Shown here: one piece after another, positions 9,330-18,408 of the stretch | Position numbering within the stretch: the stretch's first letter is position 1 | Layout of the letters: each line of letters starts with the position of its first letter | From: Helicobacter didelphidarum | GTDB lineage: Bacteria > Campylobacterota > Campylobacteria > Campylobacterales > Helicobacteraceae | Assembly: GCF_003364195.1 (NCBI RefSeq) | Contig: NZ_NXLQ01000012.1 | Coordinates: forward strand, 1 to 59,691 | DNA length: 59,691 nucleotides | Reading direction: 5' to 3' | Program-made: the position numbers and the translations under genes | Notes under the pieces: model-generated | The model's input: the letters and a program-made list of their open reading frames with translations, nothing else | The model's database searches: none | What the model was told of the DNA's origin: nothing

Positions 9330-10094
9330 ATGATTGAAATACATAATCTTTGTAAAAAATTTGGTAATACTAATATTCTCAAAAATATTAGTTTAGAAGT
9401 AAAAAGTGGTGAAATTATTGCCATTATAGGTCCAAGTGGTGCGGGTAAAAGCACATTTCTACGAAGCATCAACCTCCTTGAATATCCACACAAAGGGAGT
9501 ATTCGCATTGATAATATCACACTGGATTATGCAAAAATCTCACAAAGACTGGCTCTATTTCCCAATAAATCTATTCTACAATTACGACAAAAAAGTGCAA
9601 TGGTATTTCAACAACATAATCTTTTTACAAATAAAAATTGCTTAGAAAATGTTGCAGAAGCATTGATTATTGTTCAAAAGATTCCAAAAAAGGAAGCCTT
9701 TGATATTGCATTAGAAAACCTTAAAAAAGTTGGACTTGAAGACAAAGCATTCTATTATACACATGAATTAAGTGGTGGGCAAGCACAAAGAGTAGGTATC
9801 GCTCGTGCATTAGCACTTAATCCTAGTGTTATGCTATTTGATGAACCAACTTCTGCACTTGATCCTGAACTCGTTGGAGAAGTCTTAGAATCAATTAAAG
9901 TAATACAAGATAAAACAATGTTGATTGTTACGCACGAACTTAATTTTGCAAGGGCTGTTGCAGATAGAATTGTTTTTATGACAAATGGAGAAATCATTGA
10001 GCAAAAACCACCGCAAGATTTTTTTAACCAACCAAAACATGAAAGAGTAAAACAATTTTTAGAGAAAATGAGTATTTTTAAACGATATTTTTAG
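9330..10094 (+). CDS. amino acid ABC transporter ATPase
   Basis: The 254-residue cytoplasmic subunit powers the importer. Visible motifs are Walker A GPSGAGKS, the Q-loop VFQQHNLF, the signature LSGGQAQRVGIARAL, Walker B VMLFDEPTSALD and the switch His in VTHE. I chose the ATG at 9330, which has AAAGG upstream at 6-7 nt, over the adjacent TTG at 9327. The stretch after the first strand (SIRIDNITLDYAKIS...) carries the short insertion typical of polar amino acid ATPases. It completes a four-gene importer (two binding proteins, permease, ATPase). Confidence 0.95.
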   Translation: MIEIHNLCKKFGNTNILKNISLEVKSGEIIAIIGPSGAGKSTFLRSINLLEYPHKGSIRIDNITLDYAKISQRLALFPNKSILQLRQKSAMVFQQHNLFTNKNCLENVAEALIIVQKIPKKEAFDIALENLKKVGLEDKAFYYTHELSGGQAQRVGIARALALNPSVMLFDEPTSALDPELVGEVLESIKVIQDKTMLIVTHELNFARAVADRIVFMTNGEIIEQKPPQDFFNQPKHERVKQFLEKMSIFKRYF

Positions 10095-10348
10095 TGTTAA
10101 TTCATCACAATATTCTTCCACATTTTAAAAAATAATTTATTGTTAAAAATATCCTCAATAGTATTTCGAGCATCCTTTTCTTCGTTGTGTGATGAAAAAA
10201 TTTAAAATCAAAACTTTTTTTGTTACAAGGTAAAATAGAAATGAGATGTAAAACATAAAAATCCTAAAAACTTTGATAAAAATTAAAAAAACATGCTAAA
10301 ATTACGCTTGAGTCTAAACATTAATATACCTCTCCCAAGAGTCCAAAT

Positions 10349-11104
10349 ATGAATCAAAATATGTATGATCAGCAAAAACAAGATGATATAATTGATATGT
10401 TTAATAACATCGCACCAACTTATGATACTGCTAATCGCGTTATGAGTATGGGGATTGATGTCAGTTGGAGGCAAGAAGCCTGTAAGGAAGCATTTGCAAT
10501 ACTGCAAAAACAAAATTTAAATATAGCGGATGTTGCATGTGGAACCGGCGATATGATATTACACTGGCAAAATGAAAGTAAAAATGCAAAAATTCATATC
10601 GCTAATATCATAGGTATTGATCCATCTGATGGTATGCTTTCAATTGCACGCAAAAAGGTTCAAAATGGTGTATTTCATGTAGCTCAAGCGAATAACTTAC
10701 CATTAGAATCTAGTAGTCAAGATATTGTTTCAATTGCCTATGGATTGCGTAATGTTATCAATCGTAAAGAAGCCCTTAAAGAATTTTACCGCGTATTGCG
10801 TCCAAATGGTGTTCTAATGATACTTGAGTTTATGACACATAAAAACACAGGAATCCTTGCTTCACTCATGCAATTTTATACAAAAGCACTTTTACCAATT
10901 GTTGGTGGTGTTATTTCACGCAACTTTAAAGCTTATAAATATTTACCAAATTCTATTGATAATTTTATAACAAGAGAATCACTAGAAGCCGAACTCCAAT
11001 TACACAATATGCCAATAATTTTCTCAAAAGATTATAGTGCAAACATATCATCACTTATTATTGCACAAAAACAAGATTGTATTTCTGCAACAAAAGAGCA
11101 ATAA
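10349..11104 (+). CDS. ubiE: demethylmenaquinone methyltransferase (UbiE/MenG)
   Basis: The 251-residue SAM-dependent enzyme performs the last C-methylation of menaquinone. The N-terminus (MFNNIAPTYDTANRVMSMG) and the SAM-binding loop VADVACGTGDM, in this protein NIADVACGTGDMILHW, are diagnostic. So are GIDPSDGMLSIARKK, SIAYGLRNVINRKEAL and the VLMILEF segment. Length is normal. The stop codon overlaps the start of recO by one base (TAATG), so the two are coupled. Menaquinone is the expected quinone in this group of bacteria, where it supports microaerobic and anaerobic respiration. Confidence 0.93.
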   Translation: MNQNMYDQQKQDDIIDMFNNIAPTYDTANRVMSMGIDVSWRQEACKEAFAILQKQNLNIADVACGTGDMILHWQNESKNAKIHIANIIGIDPSDGMLSIARKKVQNGVFHVAQANNLPLESSSQDIVSIAYGLRNVINRKEALKEFYRVLRPNGVLMILEFMTHKNTGILASLMQFYTKALLPIVGGVISRNFKAYKYLPNSIDNFITRESLEAELQLHNMPIIFSKDYSANISSLIIAQKQDCISATKEQ

Positions 11105-11721
11105 TGCAGGGATTTATCCTTAAGCTTACAAAAAGCATTAAAGAAGATATGATAGTAAAAATTCTTACCACAAAACATTATTATACACTTTATAGATTCT
11201 ATGGTGCGAGGCACAATATTCTTTATACGGGACGTAAAATTGATTTTGAGATTGAGCATCAAGGTATCCATCTTCCAAAATTACGCAATATCATGCATCT
11301 TGCACGTAACTATGAAAAGCAACTCGAACGAGTATATGTATGGCAACAATTTTGCAACTTACTTGATAGACATTTGCAAGACACTAAAGAAATTGATCAA
11401 TTTTACTATAACTTACTCAATCAACATTCAAAAATCCTTGAAAAACAGAATCCAAAACGTCTTGTATCATCTGCGTATGTAAAGCTTTTGGAATTTGAAG
11501 GGAGATTGTATCATGAAAATATTTGTTTTATATGTGGAAATACATTTCAAGATAAAGTAGCAATCACACAAGGCTTGCTTCTTGCATGTCTGAATTGTGT
11601 TACTGCACCTGTTATTATGAATAAAAAAGATATTTTAGATTTTTATGAGACAAAAAGCCTTATAAACATAAGTGATTCTGAGTGTACAAAGATTTATAAT
11701 ACAATTTTACTCGGATTATAG
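11104..11721 (+). CDS. recO: RecO-like recombination mediator protein
   Basis: A 205-residue protein starts at the ATG overlapping the ubiE stop; an in-frame upstream start at 11077 would intrude further into ubiE and is not needed. The N-terminus MQGFILKLTKSIKEDMIVKI fits the OB-fold of RecO. The C-terminal part carries CFICGN...CLNC, a four-cysteine zinc site typical of many RecO proteins. RecO loads RecA on SSB-coated DNA together with RecR. Epsilon-group RecO proteins are short and divergent, as here. The call rests on the OB/zinc layout and on my memory of H. pylori RecO; confidence is good but not certain. Confidence 0.75.
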   Translation: MQGFILKLTKSIKEDMIVKILTTKHYYTLYRFYGARHNILYTGRKIDFEIEHQGIHLPKLRNIMHLARNYEKQLERVYVWQQFCNLLDRHLQDTKEIDQFYYNLLNQHSKILEKQNPKRLVSSAYVKLLEFEGRLYHENICFICGNTFQDKVAITQGLLLACLNCVTAPVIMNKKDILDFYETKSLINISDSECTKIYNTILLGL

Positions 11722-11815
11722 TATTCTTTTTATTATCAGCAAAAAGCTGTATTATTTAATTTTTTTGTTACAAAAAATATATAATTCTCTTAACTTGATT
11801 TGGGAGTTTATTATA

Positions 11816-13344
11816 ATGAATATAACTACACGATATATATATATATATATAACTTAATTCCTTTTATTTGTATTTATCTCTTTTTATTTTGCCTCAATGC
11901 ACTTTTCCCAACACAAAGTGATGATCTTGGATATACTTTTATTGACATACATACAAGCATTCAAAATGCTATTAATAGTTATAATTTATGGAATGGTCGC
12001 TTTGGAGACATGATGCGCGTTGCTTTTGGTAGTGCATTTTCTACACACATTTCATTTTCTTTTGTTAATGCATTTATTGGAGTATGTGTTATTTACTTAT
12101 TCTTTTTTCTTATTTTTGCAAGATTTCCCATAACGAATTTTAATGATATAAGCATATTGTGTTTTATTCTCTTTTTCTTAATGAGTGCTGTTATAAAATT
12201 TGGCTCAATATTTTATTGGGCTGCTGGTAGTTTTAATTATTTGTGGGCATATTTTTTAATCCTTTCTTTCTTGATTCCATATCGTTTATTTTGGGAAGAT
12301 TATTTTAATGGCAATAAATCCAGATTAATACAACAAAATTCCATCATAAAAAATGGATTACACACATTTGGAATCTTTTTTCTTGGGATATTTGCTGGCT
12401 GGTGTATCGAGGCAAATATTGTTTTAATACTCGTTCATATTGCTTTTATTCTCTATGCTATAAAAAAGAAAGTTACACTGCCATTATGGTATTATATGGG
12501 TGTTATTGGTTTTATCATTGGTTGGATTATTTTGTATGTCAGTCCAGGAAGTGCAAAAAGATTAATGTTGTTTATTGAATCGGGCGATGCACGTACGCTT
12601 AGCACTTTTCTTGCATTAAGTATAGAAGAAAAAATAGCGATTCTTAGAAGAATTTATGTAGCTAATGAAATCAGATTTGTTATTTTAGCATTATGTATTA
12701 TATTGATTATTTCCTCCAACAAGATATTCATAAATAAATTTGCAAAAGTTGTTTATATCATTTTTGGTATATTATTTATTGTCTTATGTATTGTATTGAA
12801 ACTCAATTTAGTGTTATTAATCGTTGGATTTACCCTATGCTTTGTTGGTAGTTATTATTTTAGAGAAAGAGATAAGAGATTCAGTTTGTTACTATTATTA
12901 ATAGCTAGTTTTATTTGTCTTATTAGTCTTTACATTGGGACAAGAATTCAGATTGATTTTGCACCAGGTAGATCAAGATTGAATCTAGCTTTAATTGATA
13001 TAGCAATGGTTATTGTATTATTGCAATATTGGCAACATACATATTTTATCTATTGGTTAAAATGTATTTTTATAGCTCTTAGTATTGGTTTCGCAATCTT
13101 TTTCCTTTATGTCTCTCTTGATATGCGTTTTAAATGGGAATATATGCTTGGTTCTATTGCTGCACAAAAAGCATTGAATCAAAAAATAATTATTGTAGAT
13201 TCACACCCTTTTCACCCATTATATAAACGTTATGGAGATTGGGGAAATCCAGGAAAAGATCCAGATGTATGGCCAAATACAGATTATGCAAGATATTTTG
13301 GGGTAGAAAAATTCATAGTAAAACATAAGAGTCAAAAAGAGTAA
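11816..13344 (+). CDS. multi-pass membrane protein, GT-C/DUF6056-like, with (AT)9 tract at its start (likely phase-off)
   Basis: The large frame (open from a TTG at 11800 to 13344, about 500 residues) encodes 10-12 transmembrane segments. Its first external loop has paired acids followed by an NGR motif (SDDLGYTF ... LWNGRFGD), as in DUF6056/GT-C membrane glycosyltransferases that use lipid-linked sugars. It ends in a soluble tail (HPLYKRYGDWGNPGKDPDV). The only start with a good ribosome-binding site is the ATG at 11816, with GGAG 9 nt upstream. That ATG reads 13 codons into TAA because of the (AT)9 tract at 11833-11850. Removing one AT unit, or adding two, joins it in frame to the membrane protein. 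TTG at 11800 reads through but lacks a ribosome-binding site. Confidence 0.8.
11833..11850 (+). repeat. (AT)9 dinucleotide tract, candidate phase-variation switch
   Basis: Nine perfect AT units sit a few codons after the SD-supported ATG at 11816. With nine units the ATG frame ends at TAA after 13 codons; eight or eleven units would fuse it to the 500-residue membrane protein. This is directly readable from the sequence. Confidence 0.9.
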
Positions 13345-13427
13345 GAAAACCAAAGTTAATTTCCCATAAAGCTAGGAATCTCATAATCCTTGTAATCTTT
13401 ATGAAATCCCATTAAGTTAAGATTCGA

Positions 13428-14219
13428 TTAAAATGCAGGTATAATCTCACCCTTATAAGTCTCTTCAATAAACTTTTTAACTTCTGGACTTTGCAATGCT
13501 TTTTTTAGTTCTACAATATCCTTTCTATTCTCATCACCTGTGCGGATAACAAGGATATTTGCATAAGGAGATCGGGAATCTTCTAGTAAAATAGCATCTT
13601 TTGAATACAATCCTGCTTGCAAAGCAAAGTTCCCATTAATTACAGCTATTGAAACATCATCAAGAGCTTTTGTAAGTAATCCTGCCTCAATTGGTTTAAT
13701 TTTGAGCTTCTTAGGATTTGCCTTTATATCATAAATTGTTGCATTGAGATTTTTAGGGTCTTTTAGGGTAATAATACCATTATTATGAAGCAAAATTAAT
13801 GCACGAGCACCATTACTTGGATCTGCAGGAATTGCAATCATCGCACCTTTTTTCAATTCATTAATATTTTGAATCTTTTTTGAATATACCCCAAGTGGTT
13901 CAATATGAATTTGTGCAATACCTACAAGATTTAGACTCTTATCTTTATTAATTTTTTCCAAATATGGTAAATGTTGCATAAAATTTGCATCAAGTGATTT
14001 ATCTGCAAGAGCAAGATTGGGCATAACATAATCGCTAAACTCAACAATTTTAAGCGTAATTCCCTGTTTTTTGAGTGTTGGGGCTATAACTTCAAGAATC
14101 TTTGCATGTGGAACCGGTGTTGCCCCGACTTTTAAATCTGCTGCATTTGCAATATTTGTAAAAGAAATTGATGTAAATGCTATACTTGATAACACTATTG
14201 ACCTTAAAACTTTTTTCAT
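13428..14219 (-). CDS. metQ: MetQ/NlpA-family substrate-binding protein (methionine-type importer)
   Basis: The 263-residue protein matches the NlpA family: LKVGATPVPHAKILEVIAP at the mature N-terminus, LDANFMQHLPYLEKINK, IAIPADPSNGARALILLHNN and DDVSIAVINGNFALQAG. These proteins bind methionine for the MetNI importer. Most homologues are lipoproteins, but this one has a signal peptide ending NIANA-ADLKV with no lipobox cysteine, so it is probably a free periplasmic protein. No metN or metI gene is adjacent, so the transporter core is elsewhere. Start ATG 14219 gives a standard signal peptide. Confidence 0.88.
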   Translation of the reverse strand: MKKVLRSIVLSSIAFTSISFTNIANAADLKVGATPVPHAKILEVIAPTLKKQGITLKIVEFSDYVMPNLALADKSLDANFMQHLPYLEKINKDKSLNLVGIAQIHIEPLGVYSKKIQNINELKKGAMIAIPADPSNGARALILLHNNGIITLKDPKNLNATIYDIKANPKKLKIKPIEAGLLTKALDDVSIAVINGNFALQAGLYSKDAILLEDSRSPYANILVIRTGDENRKDIVELKKALQSPEVKKFIEETYKGEIIPAF

Positions 14220-14463
14220 ATAAAACTCCTAAATAAGTAAATTATGGCTTAATTATATCTTAAAATTTCGTAATTATTATAAGAAAATGAATATCTTTGA
14301 AAATAAATTTAATATCTTTACAAATCCTTCAATCATAGTATTAAAAACACTTTGCATGAGTAAAGAATCCTGCAATTTATAAATCTTTTCATCTATAAAT
14401 TATCTTGAAAATTTATTTTTTAATATTCCATTCAACTCTCAAAGAATATCTTATATCAATAAT

Positions 14464-15129
14464 TTAACAAAAGATTTGTGACCCGATTCGCAAACAATTA
14501 CTTCCATTTGCAATAGCTATTTCATAATCACTACTCATACCCATCGAAAGAATTTTTGCACCATCTACTTGTAATTTGTCGTAAAGATTTTTTGCAATAA
14601 CAAAACTTTTTTCAATGAGTTTTATAGAATTACTATGTGCCCCCATACACATAATTCCTTGTAATCGAATATTTGAACAAGTTTCTGCAATTTGTTTATA
14701 GGATTCATATGCACTTTCAATAGAAAATCCATGCTTTGTATCTTCATTTGCACTATTAATCTGCAAAAGTGTATCTAAAAAAAGATTCTCTCTCTCCAAT
14801 CGTTTTTGTAAAGCATTTGCCAAATTCATTGAATGTAAAGAATGCAAAAGTTGTGGTTTTAAATGCAACAACATATTAATTTTATTTTCTTGTAATGTGC
14901 CAATAAAATGCCATTCAATATCCAAAGGTTTTAATTCTTGAGATTTTCTTGATAAATCTTGCACTTTATTTTCACCAAAAGCTATTTGTCCAGCTTGAAA
15001 TGCTTGTAATATATGGCTACTTTGGCTATATTTACTCACAGCAATAAGTTTAATTTCATCATTGCGATTATAACGATTTTTTGCCTCTTCAATAGAATGT
15101 AAAACTCTTTCTAAATTGTGCACAATCAT
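14464..15129 (-). CDS. yggS: YggS-family pyridoxal phosphate homeostasis protein
   Basis: The 221-residue PLP-binding barrel protein shows the family's core: IKLIAVSKYSQSSHILQA (the Lys of AVSK holds PLP), FGENKVQDL, IEWHFIGTLQENKI, SLHSMNLANAL, QINSANEDTKHGF, LQGIMCMGAHS and LSMGMSSDYEIAIANGSN ... LRIGSQIF. The protein controls free PLP and amino acid homeostasis and has no known catalytic turnover. Length is normal. It is divergent from pseI, with 55 bp between the start codons. A minus-strand TATAAT at 15152-15157 is a likely promoter. Confidence 0.94.
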   Translation of the reverse strand: MIVHNLERVLHSIEEAKNRYNRNDEIKLIAVSKYSQSSHILQAFQAGQIAFGENKVQDLSRKSQELKPLDIEWHFIGTLQENKINMLLHLKPQLLHSLHSMNLANALQKRLERENLFLDTLLQINSANEDTKHGFSIESAYESYKQIAETCSNIRLQGIMCMGAHSNSIKLIEKSFVIAKNLYDKLQVDGAKILSMGMSSDYEIAIANGSNCLRIGSQIFC

Positions 15130-15151
15130 GCAATATCCTCATTTTTTTGCT

Positions 15152-15157
15152 ATTATA
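15152..15157 (-). promoter_or_regulatory. likely -10 box of yggS
   Basis: A perfect TATAAT reads on the minus strand 23 nt before the yggS ATG, in the 55-bp divergent space shared with pseI. No clear -35 is seen, as is usual for the group's sigma-70. Confidence 0.5.
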
Positions 15158-15184
15158 ACATAAATTTAGTATAGGAATCTCTTC

Positions 15185-16366
15185 ATGCAATCACAATCAC
15201 TTACTCCACCATTTATTATCGCTGAACTTAGTGCCAATCACAATCAAAGTCTTGATATAGCCTTAAAAAGTATTGAGGCTATTGCAACAACAGGAGCAAA
15301 TGCAATAAAAGTGCAAACTTATAAACCAAGTTGCCTTACTCTGCCCTATCGTAATGAATATTTTCGGATACAAGATGGACTATGGAAAGATTCATATCTA
15401 TGGAATCTCTATGAAAATGCCCAAATGCCATGGGAGTGGCATAAAGAAATTTTTACTCTCGCTAAATCATTAGGACTTATTGCCTTTAGTTCCCCATTTA
15501 GCACTCAAGGTGTTGAATTATTAGAAAGCCTTAATTGCCCAATCTATAAAATTGCAAGTTTTGAAGTTATGCACCCTATACTTCTTCGTGCAATCGCACA
15601 AACAAAAAAACCTGTTATTATGTCTTTAGGCGTAGCAAATGAGCATGAAATTGAATATGCCCTGGAGATTTTACGCGATAATAGCCAAATTACCCTACTC
15701 TATTGCATTTCTGAATATCCTGCAAATATCTCTGAAGCTAAACTTACGAATATAAGAAAAATGAAGCAAAAATGGCAACAATACAATGTCAGCATAGGCT
15801 TATCTGACCATACTTTAGGGATTAGTGTCCCCATTATGGCGACACTTTGTGGAGCAAGTATGATTGAAAAACATTTTATCTTAGATAAGAAACTTGGAGG
15901 TGTTGATAGTGCCTTTAGTCTTGATATTTCTGAATTTAGGGAAATGGTAAAAGGTGTGCAAGAAATCTGCACTTTAGCACAAGATTTTATCGATGAAAAG
16001 CTAGATATACTTGATATGCGACATGCGAAAAGTGCGAAACAACAACCATTATCTTTTAATACCCTTATGAATCCACCCAAAGAAAATTCATCAGATTCTA
16101 TAAATCTTGATAAACCAACTATACAACAAAATATAATGCAAGATTCTCAAATGAAAGAAAATAGAGCAAGAAAAGGCAGACAATTTGCAAGAAGTCTCTT
16201 TATCGCAAAAAATGTCAAAAAAGGGGAAGTATTAAGTCTTGAAAATATTGCGTGTGTGCGTCCATCATCCGGTCTTTCACCCTTACAATTAGATTCTATA
16301 CTTGGCAAGACATTTCGTTCCGATTATCAAGGTGGGATACCGCTACTTGAAGAATATATTACATAA
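15185..16366 (+). CDS. pseI: pseudaminic acid synthase with central low-complexity insert
   Basis: The 393-residue enzyme condenses a 6-deoxy-diacetamido sugar with phosphoenolpyruvate to make pseudaminic acid, which decorates flagellins in this group. NeuB-domain motifs are IIAELSANHNQSLDIA, ANAIKVQTYKPSCLT, SPFSTQGVELLESL, YKIASFEV, LYCISEYPANISEAKL, GLSDHTLGI and MIEKHFILDKKLGGVDSAFS. The last is typical of PseI rather than sialic-acid NeuB. The C-terminal SAF/antifreeze-like domain (RSLFIAKNVKKGEVL) is present. Between the two domains (about residues 285-325) lies a Ser/Asn/Gln-rich insert that makes the protein roughly 45 residues longer than usual. PseI versus legionaminic acid synthase is inferred. 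Confidence 0.9.
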   Translation: MQSQSLTPPFIIAELSANHNQSLDIALKSIEAIATTGANAIKVQTYKPSCLTLPYRNEYFRIQDGLWKDSYLWNLYENAQMPWEWHKEIFTLAKSLGLIAFSSPFSTQGVELLESLNCPIYKIASFEVMHPILLRAIAQTKKPVIMSLGVANEHEIEYALEILRDNSQITLLYCISEYPANISEAKLTNIRKMKQKWQQYNVSIGLSDHTLGISVPIMATLCGASMIEKHFILDKKLGGVDSAFSLDISEFREMVKGVQEICTLAQDFIDEKLDILDMRHAKSAKQQPLSFNTLMNPPKENSSDSINLDKPTIQQNIMQDSQMKENRARKGRQFARSLFIAKNVKKGEVLSLENIACVRPSSGLSPLQLDSILGKTFRSDYQGGIPLLEEYIT

Positions 16367-16674
16367 AATAAATTGGATAAAATGAAATCTCAAAATCTCT
16401 TGTATATTGTAATATAATTTACAGATTGCCTTTTATAATAGCAATCTAAATCTAAGCTTATATTTCTGTTTGAAGCATAAAATAATAAAGAATTTAATTT
16501 CTATCAATGCCAAAATTTACTTTTCTGTAAAAACTATTCTAAAACTACTCTTATACTATTTGGAATCTGCGAATATTTTACTATTTACTACCAGTAATTT
16601 GTGTTGTATTCCATAAAACAAATAAATTCTTGAGAAGACATCTATTGCGAAAATATTAGACTATGATAGAGAAT
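16367..16674. other. convergent intergenic region, nothing recognised
   Basis: About 310 bp between the convergent ends of pseI and ilvA. It is AT-rich and stop-filled in all frames. I see no strong hairpin or RNA gene. Confidence 0.5.
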
Positions 16675-17910
16675 CTATAATATCTCATTAAATTTATAAC
16701 CATTTTGAAGTAAAATTTTTTGGACAGATTCTTTATGTTCTCTCCCTTTAATCTCAAGTGCAAGCTCAACAATCGCATCACCATATTCAAGTTTTGTGCT
16801 TACACGAGAATAATTAATAAAAACGATATTTGCCCCCTCTTTTGTTAGTAATTCTGTAAGTTTTTGCAAACTTCCTGGTTTATCAACAAGAATTACTTGA
16901 AATTTCATTTTTCTATCGCTTTTTAGTAATGCTTTCTCAATGATAATATTTAACATAGTTACATCAATATTGCCCCCACTCAACACAACACCGACTTTAT
17001 GTCGTGGCTCAACATCAATCTTGTGATGCATAAGTGCAGCAACCCCAGCAGCACCAGCACCCTCTACAACAAGTTTCTGAGATTCTAAAAGAAACAAAAT
17101 CGCACTTGCAATTTCCTCATCATCAACTTCAACAATCTCATCAACTCCAGCTAAAATACATTCAAATACACCCTCATTGACATCACGCACAGCAATACCA
17201 TCAGCAATTGTTTTCACGAATTGCGAGTTTTGAATCTTTTTTTGTTCATAACTTTTCTTCATCGCATTTGCACCTTTTGCATTCACACCAATAACTTTTG
17301 TTGTTGGATATAATGCTTTATAGGCACTTGCAATCCCGCTAATCAAACCACCACCACCAATTGGCACAACAATTTTATCAAGACATTCTTCATTTATCAT
17401 TTCTAATGCGATACTTCCCTGCCCTGCAATAACTTCTCTATCGGCAAAAGGGTGAATAAAAGTCAGATTCCGTTCTTTTGCAAGATTGAGGGCATGTGTG
17501 TAGGCTTCATCATAATTATTTCCTGCTAAGATGACTTCTGCACCCATAGCCTTTGTGCCTGTAACTTTTAAAAGTGGTGTAGCCTCTGGCATCACAATCA
17601 CAGCTTTCGTCCTAAAATGTTGTGCAGAAAATGCTACACCCTGTGCGTGATTACCCGCACTTGCACAGATTACACCTTGTTCAAGAATTGTTGTTTTATT
17701 TTTTTCATCTTCTTCTTTAAGACTTGCGAGTTTATTAAATGCTCCGCGTATCTTAAACGCACCTGTAAGCTGGAGATTCTCTTTTTTCAAAAAAACTTGT
17801 GTATTCGCAACCTTGCTGAGACGCGGGGCATATGCAAGTGGATTCTGTGCGATGATATGTTGCAATCGGTTTTGTGCTTTTTTAATTTCGTTAATATCAA
17901 TAAGTTTCAT
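16675..17910 (-). CDS. ilvA: threonine ammonia-lyase with C-terminal ACT domain
   Basis: The 411-residue PLP enzyme deaminates threonine to 2-oxobutyrate. The PLP-lysine motif is FKIRGAFNKLASL (in KENLQLTGAFKIRGA). Further marks are SAGNHAQGVAFSAQHF, EAYTHALNLA, the glycine loop VVPIGGGGLISGIASAYK and LSGGNIDV. From about residue 330 an ACT-like domain (FQVILVDKPGSLQKLTELL) gives allosteric control. The single ACT-like module is the 400-residue form, shorter than E. coli IlvA. It may serve isoleucine synthesis or threonine catabolism; no ilv genes are adjacent. Confidence 0.93.
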   Translation of the reverse strand: MKLIDINEIKKAQNRLQHIIAQNPLAYAPRLSKVANTQVFLKKENLQLTGAFKIRGAFNKLASLKEEDEKNKTTILEQGVICASAGNHAQGVAFSAQHFRTKAVIVMPEATPLLKVTGTKAMGAEVILAGNNYDEAYTHALNLAKERNLTFIHPFADREVIAGQGSIALEMINEECLDKIVVPIGGGGLISGIASAYKALYPTTKVIGVNAKGANAMKKSYEQKKIQNSQFVKTIADGIAVRDVNEGVFECILAGVDEIVEVDDEEIASAILFLLESQKLVVEGAGAAGVAALMHHKIDVEPRHKVGVVLSGGNIDVTMLNIIIEKALLKSDRKMKFQVILVDKPGSLQKLTELLTKEGANIVFINYSRVSTKLEYGDAIVELALEIKGREHKESVQKILLQNGYKFNEIL

Positions 17911-18408
17911 ATTTTTCCTTAATAATGAGATGAATTACATGGAGTCTTTTAACACTCTCAATAGAAATAGAATCTCAACTTGATTTCTTGCACTTCTATT
18001 TTCATAAAAGTTAAATATTGCTTCCTAATCCTTTGTATCTTTACAAGAAAACACTTTTAGAATCTATGAAAGTTATTAGAAATAAATGGAAACCATTCAT
18101 GAGATTCTATACAATTTCAATATTTCTTCAAAATACAGAATCACACTTTATGTATGATGATAAAATCTATAAATGTTGTAAAACAAAAGTTGATTCTAGC
18201 ATGTTTTTTGTATTTTAGATTCTAAAATGTATAAAAATATGCGTTTCTAGTTTTAGCTGGAATAAAATATTGTTAATACATATTCGCACTTAAATCATCA
18301 TCTCATAATACTTTGATTTATCGTGCTTGAAGCCGCTATTTAGGCACATAAAAGCTTTTGTATGGTATAATATATGATTTTCAAAAATTTGAAATTAGGA
18401 GAAGTTGA
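17911..18408. other. divergent intergenic region upstream of mcrB
   Basis: About 500 bp between ilvA and mcrB. A 66-codon frame at 18018-18218 has no ribosome-binding site or recognisable product and I do not call it. The right end holds the mcrB promoter and AGGAG ribosome-binding site. Confidence 0.5.
18366..18371 (+). promoter_or_regulatory. likely -10 box of mcrBC
   Basis: TATAAT 38 nt before the mcrB ATG, within the string TATGGTATAATA. No strong -35. An AGGAG lies 6 nt before the ATG. Confidence 0.5.

Noticed and set aside
11077-11103. Longer recO start inside ubiE
   Set aside because: The ATG overlapping the ubiE stop by one base is the normal coupled start and matches the RecO N-terminus.
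18018-18218. 66-codon open frame upstream of mcrB
   Set aside because: No ribosome-binding site, no recognisable sequence feature, and atypical composition for a small protein; likely chance.
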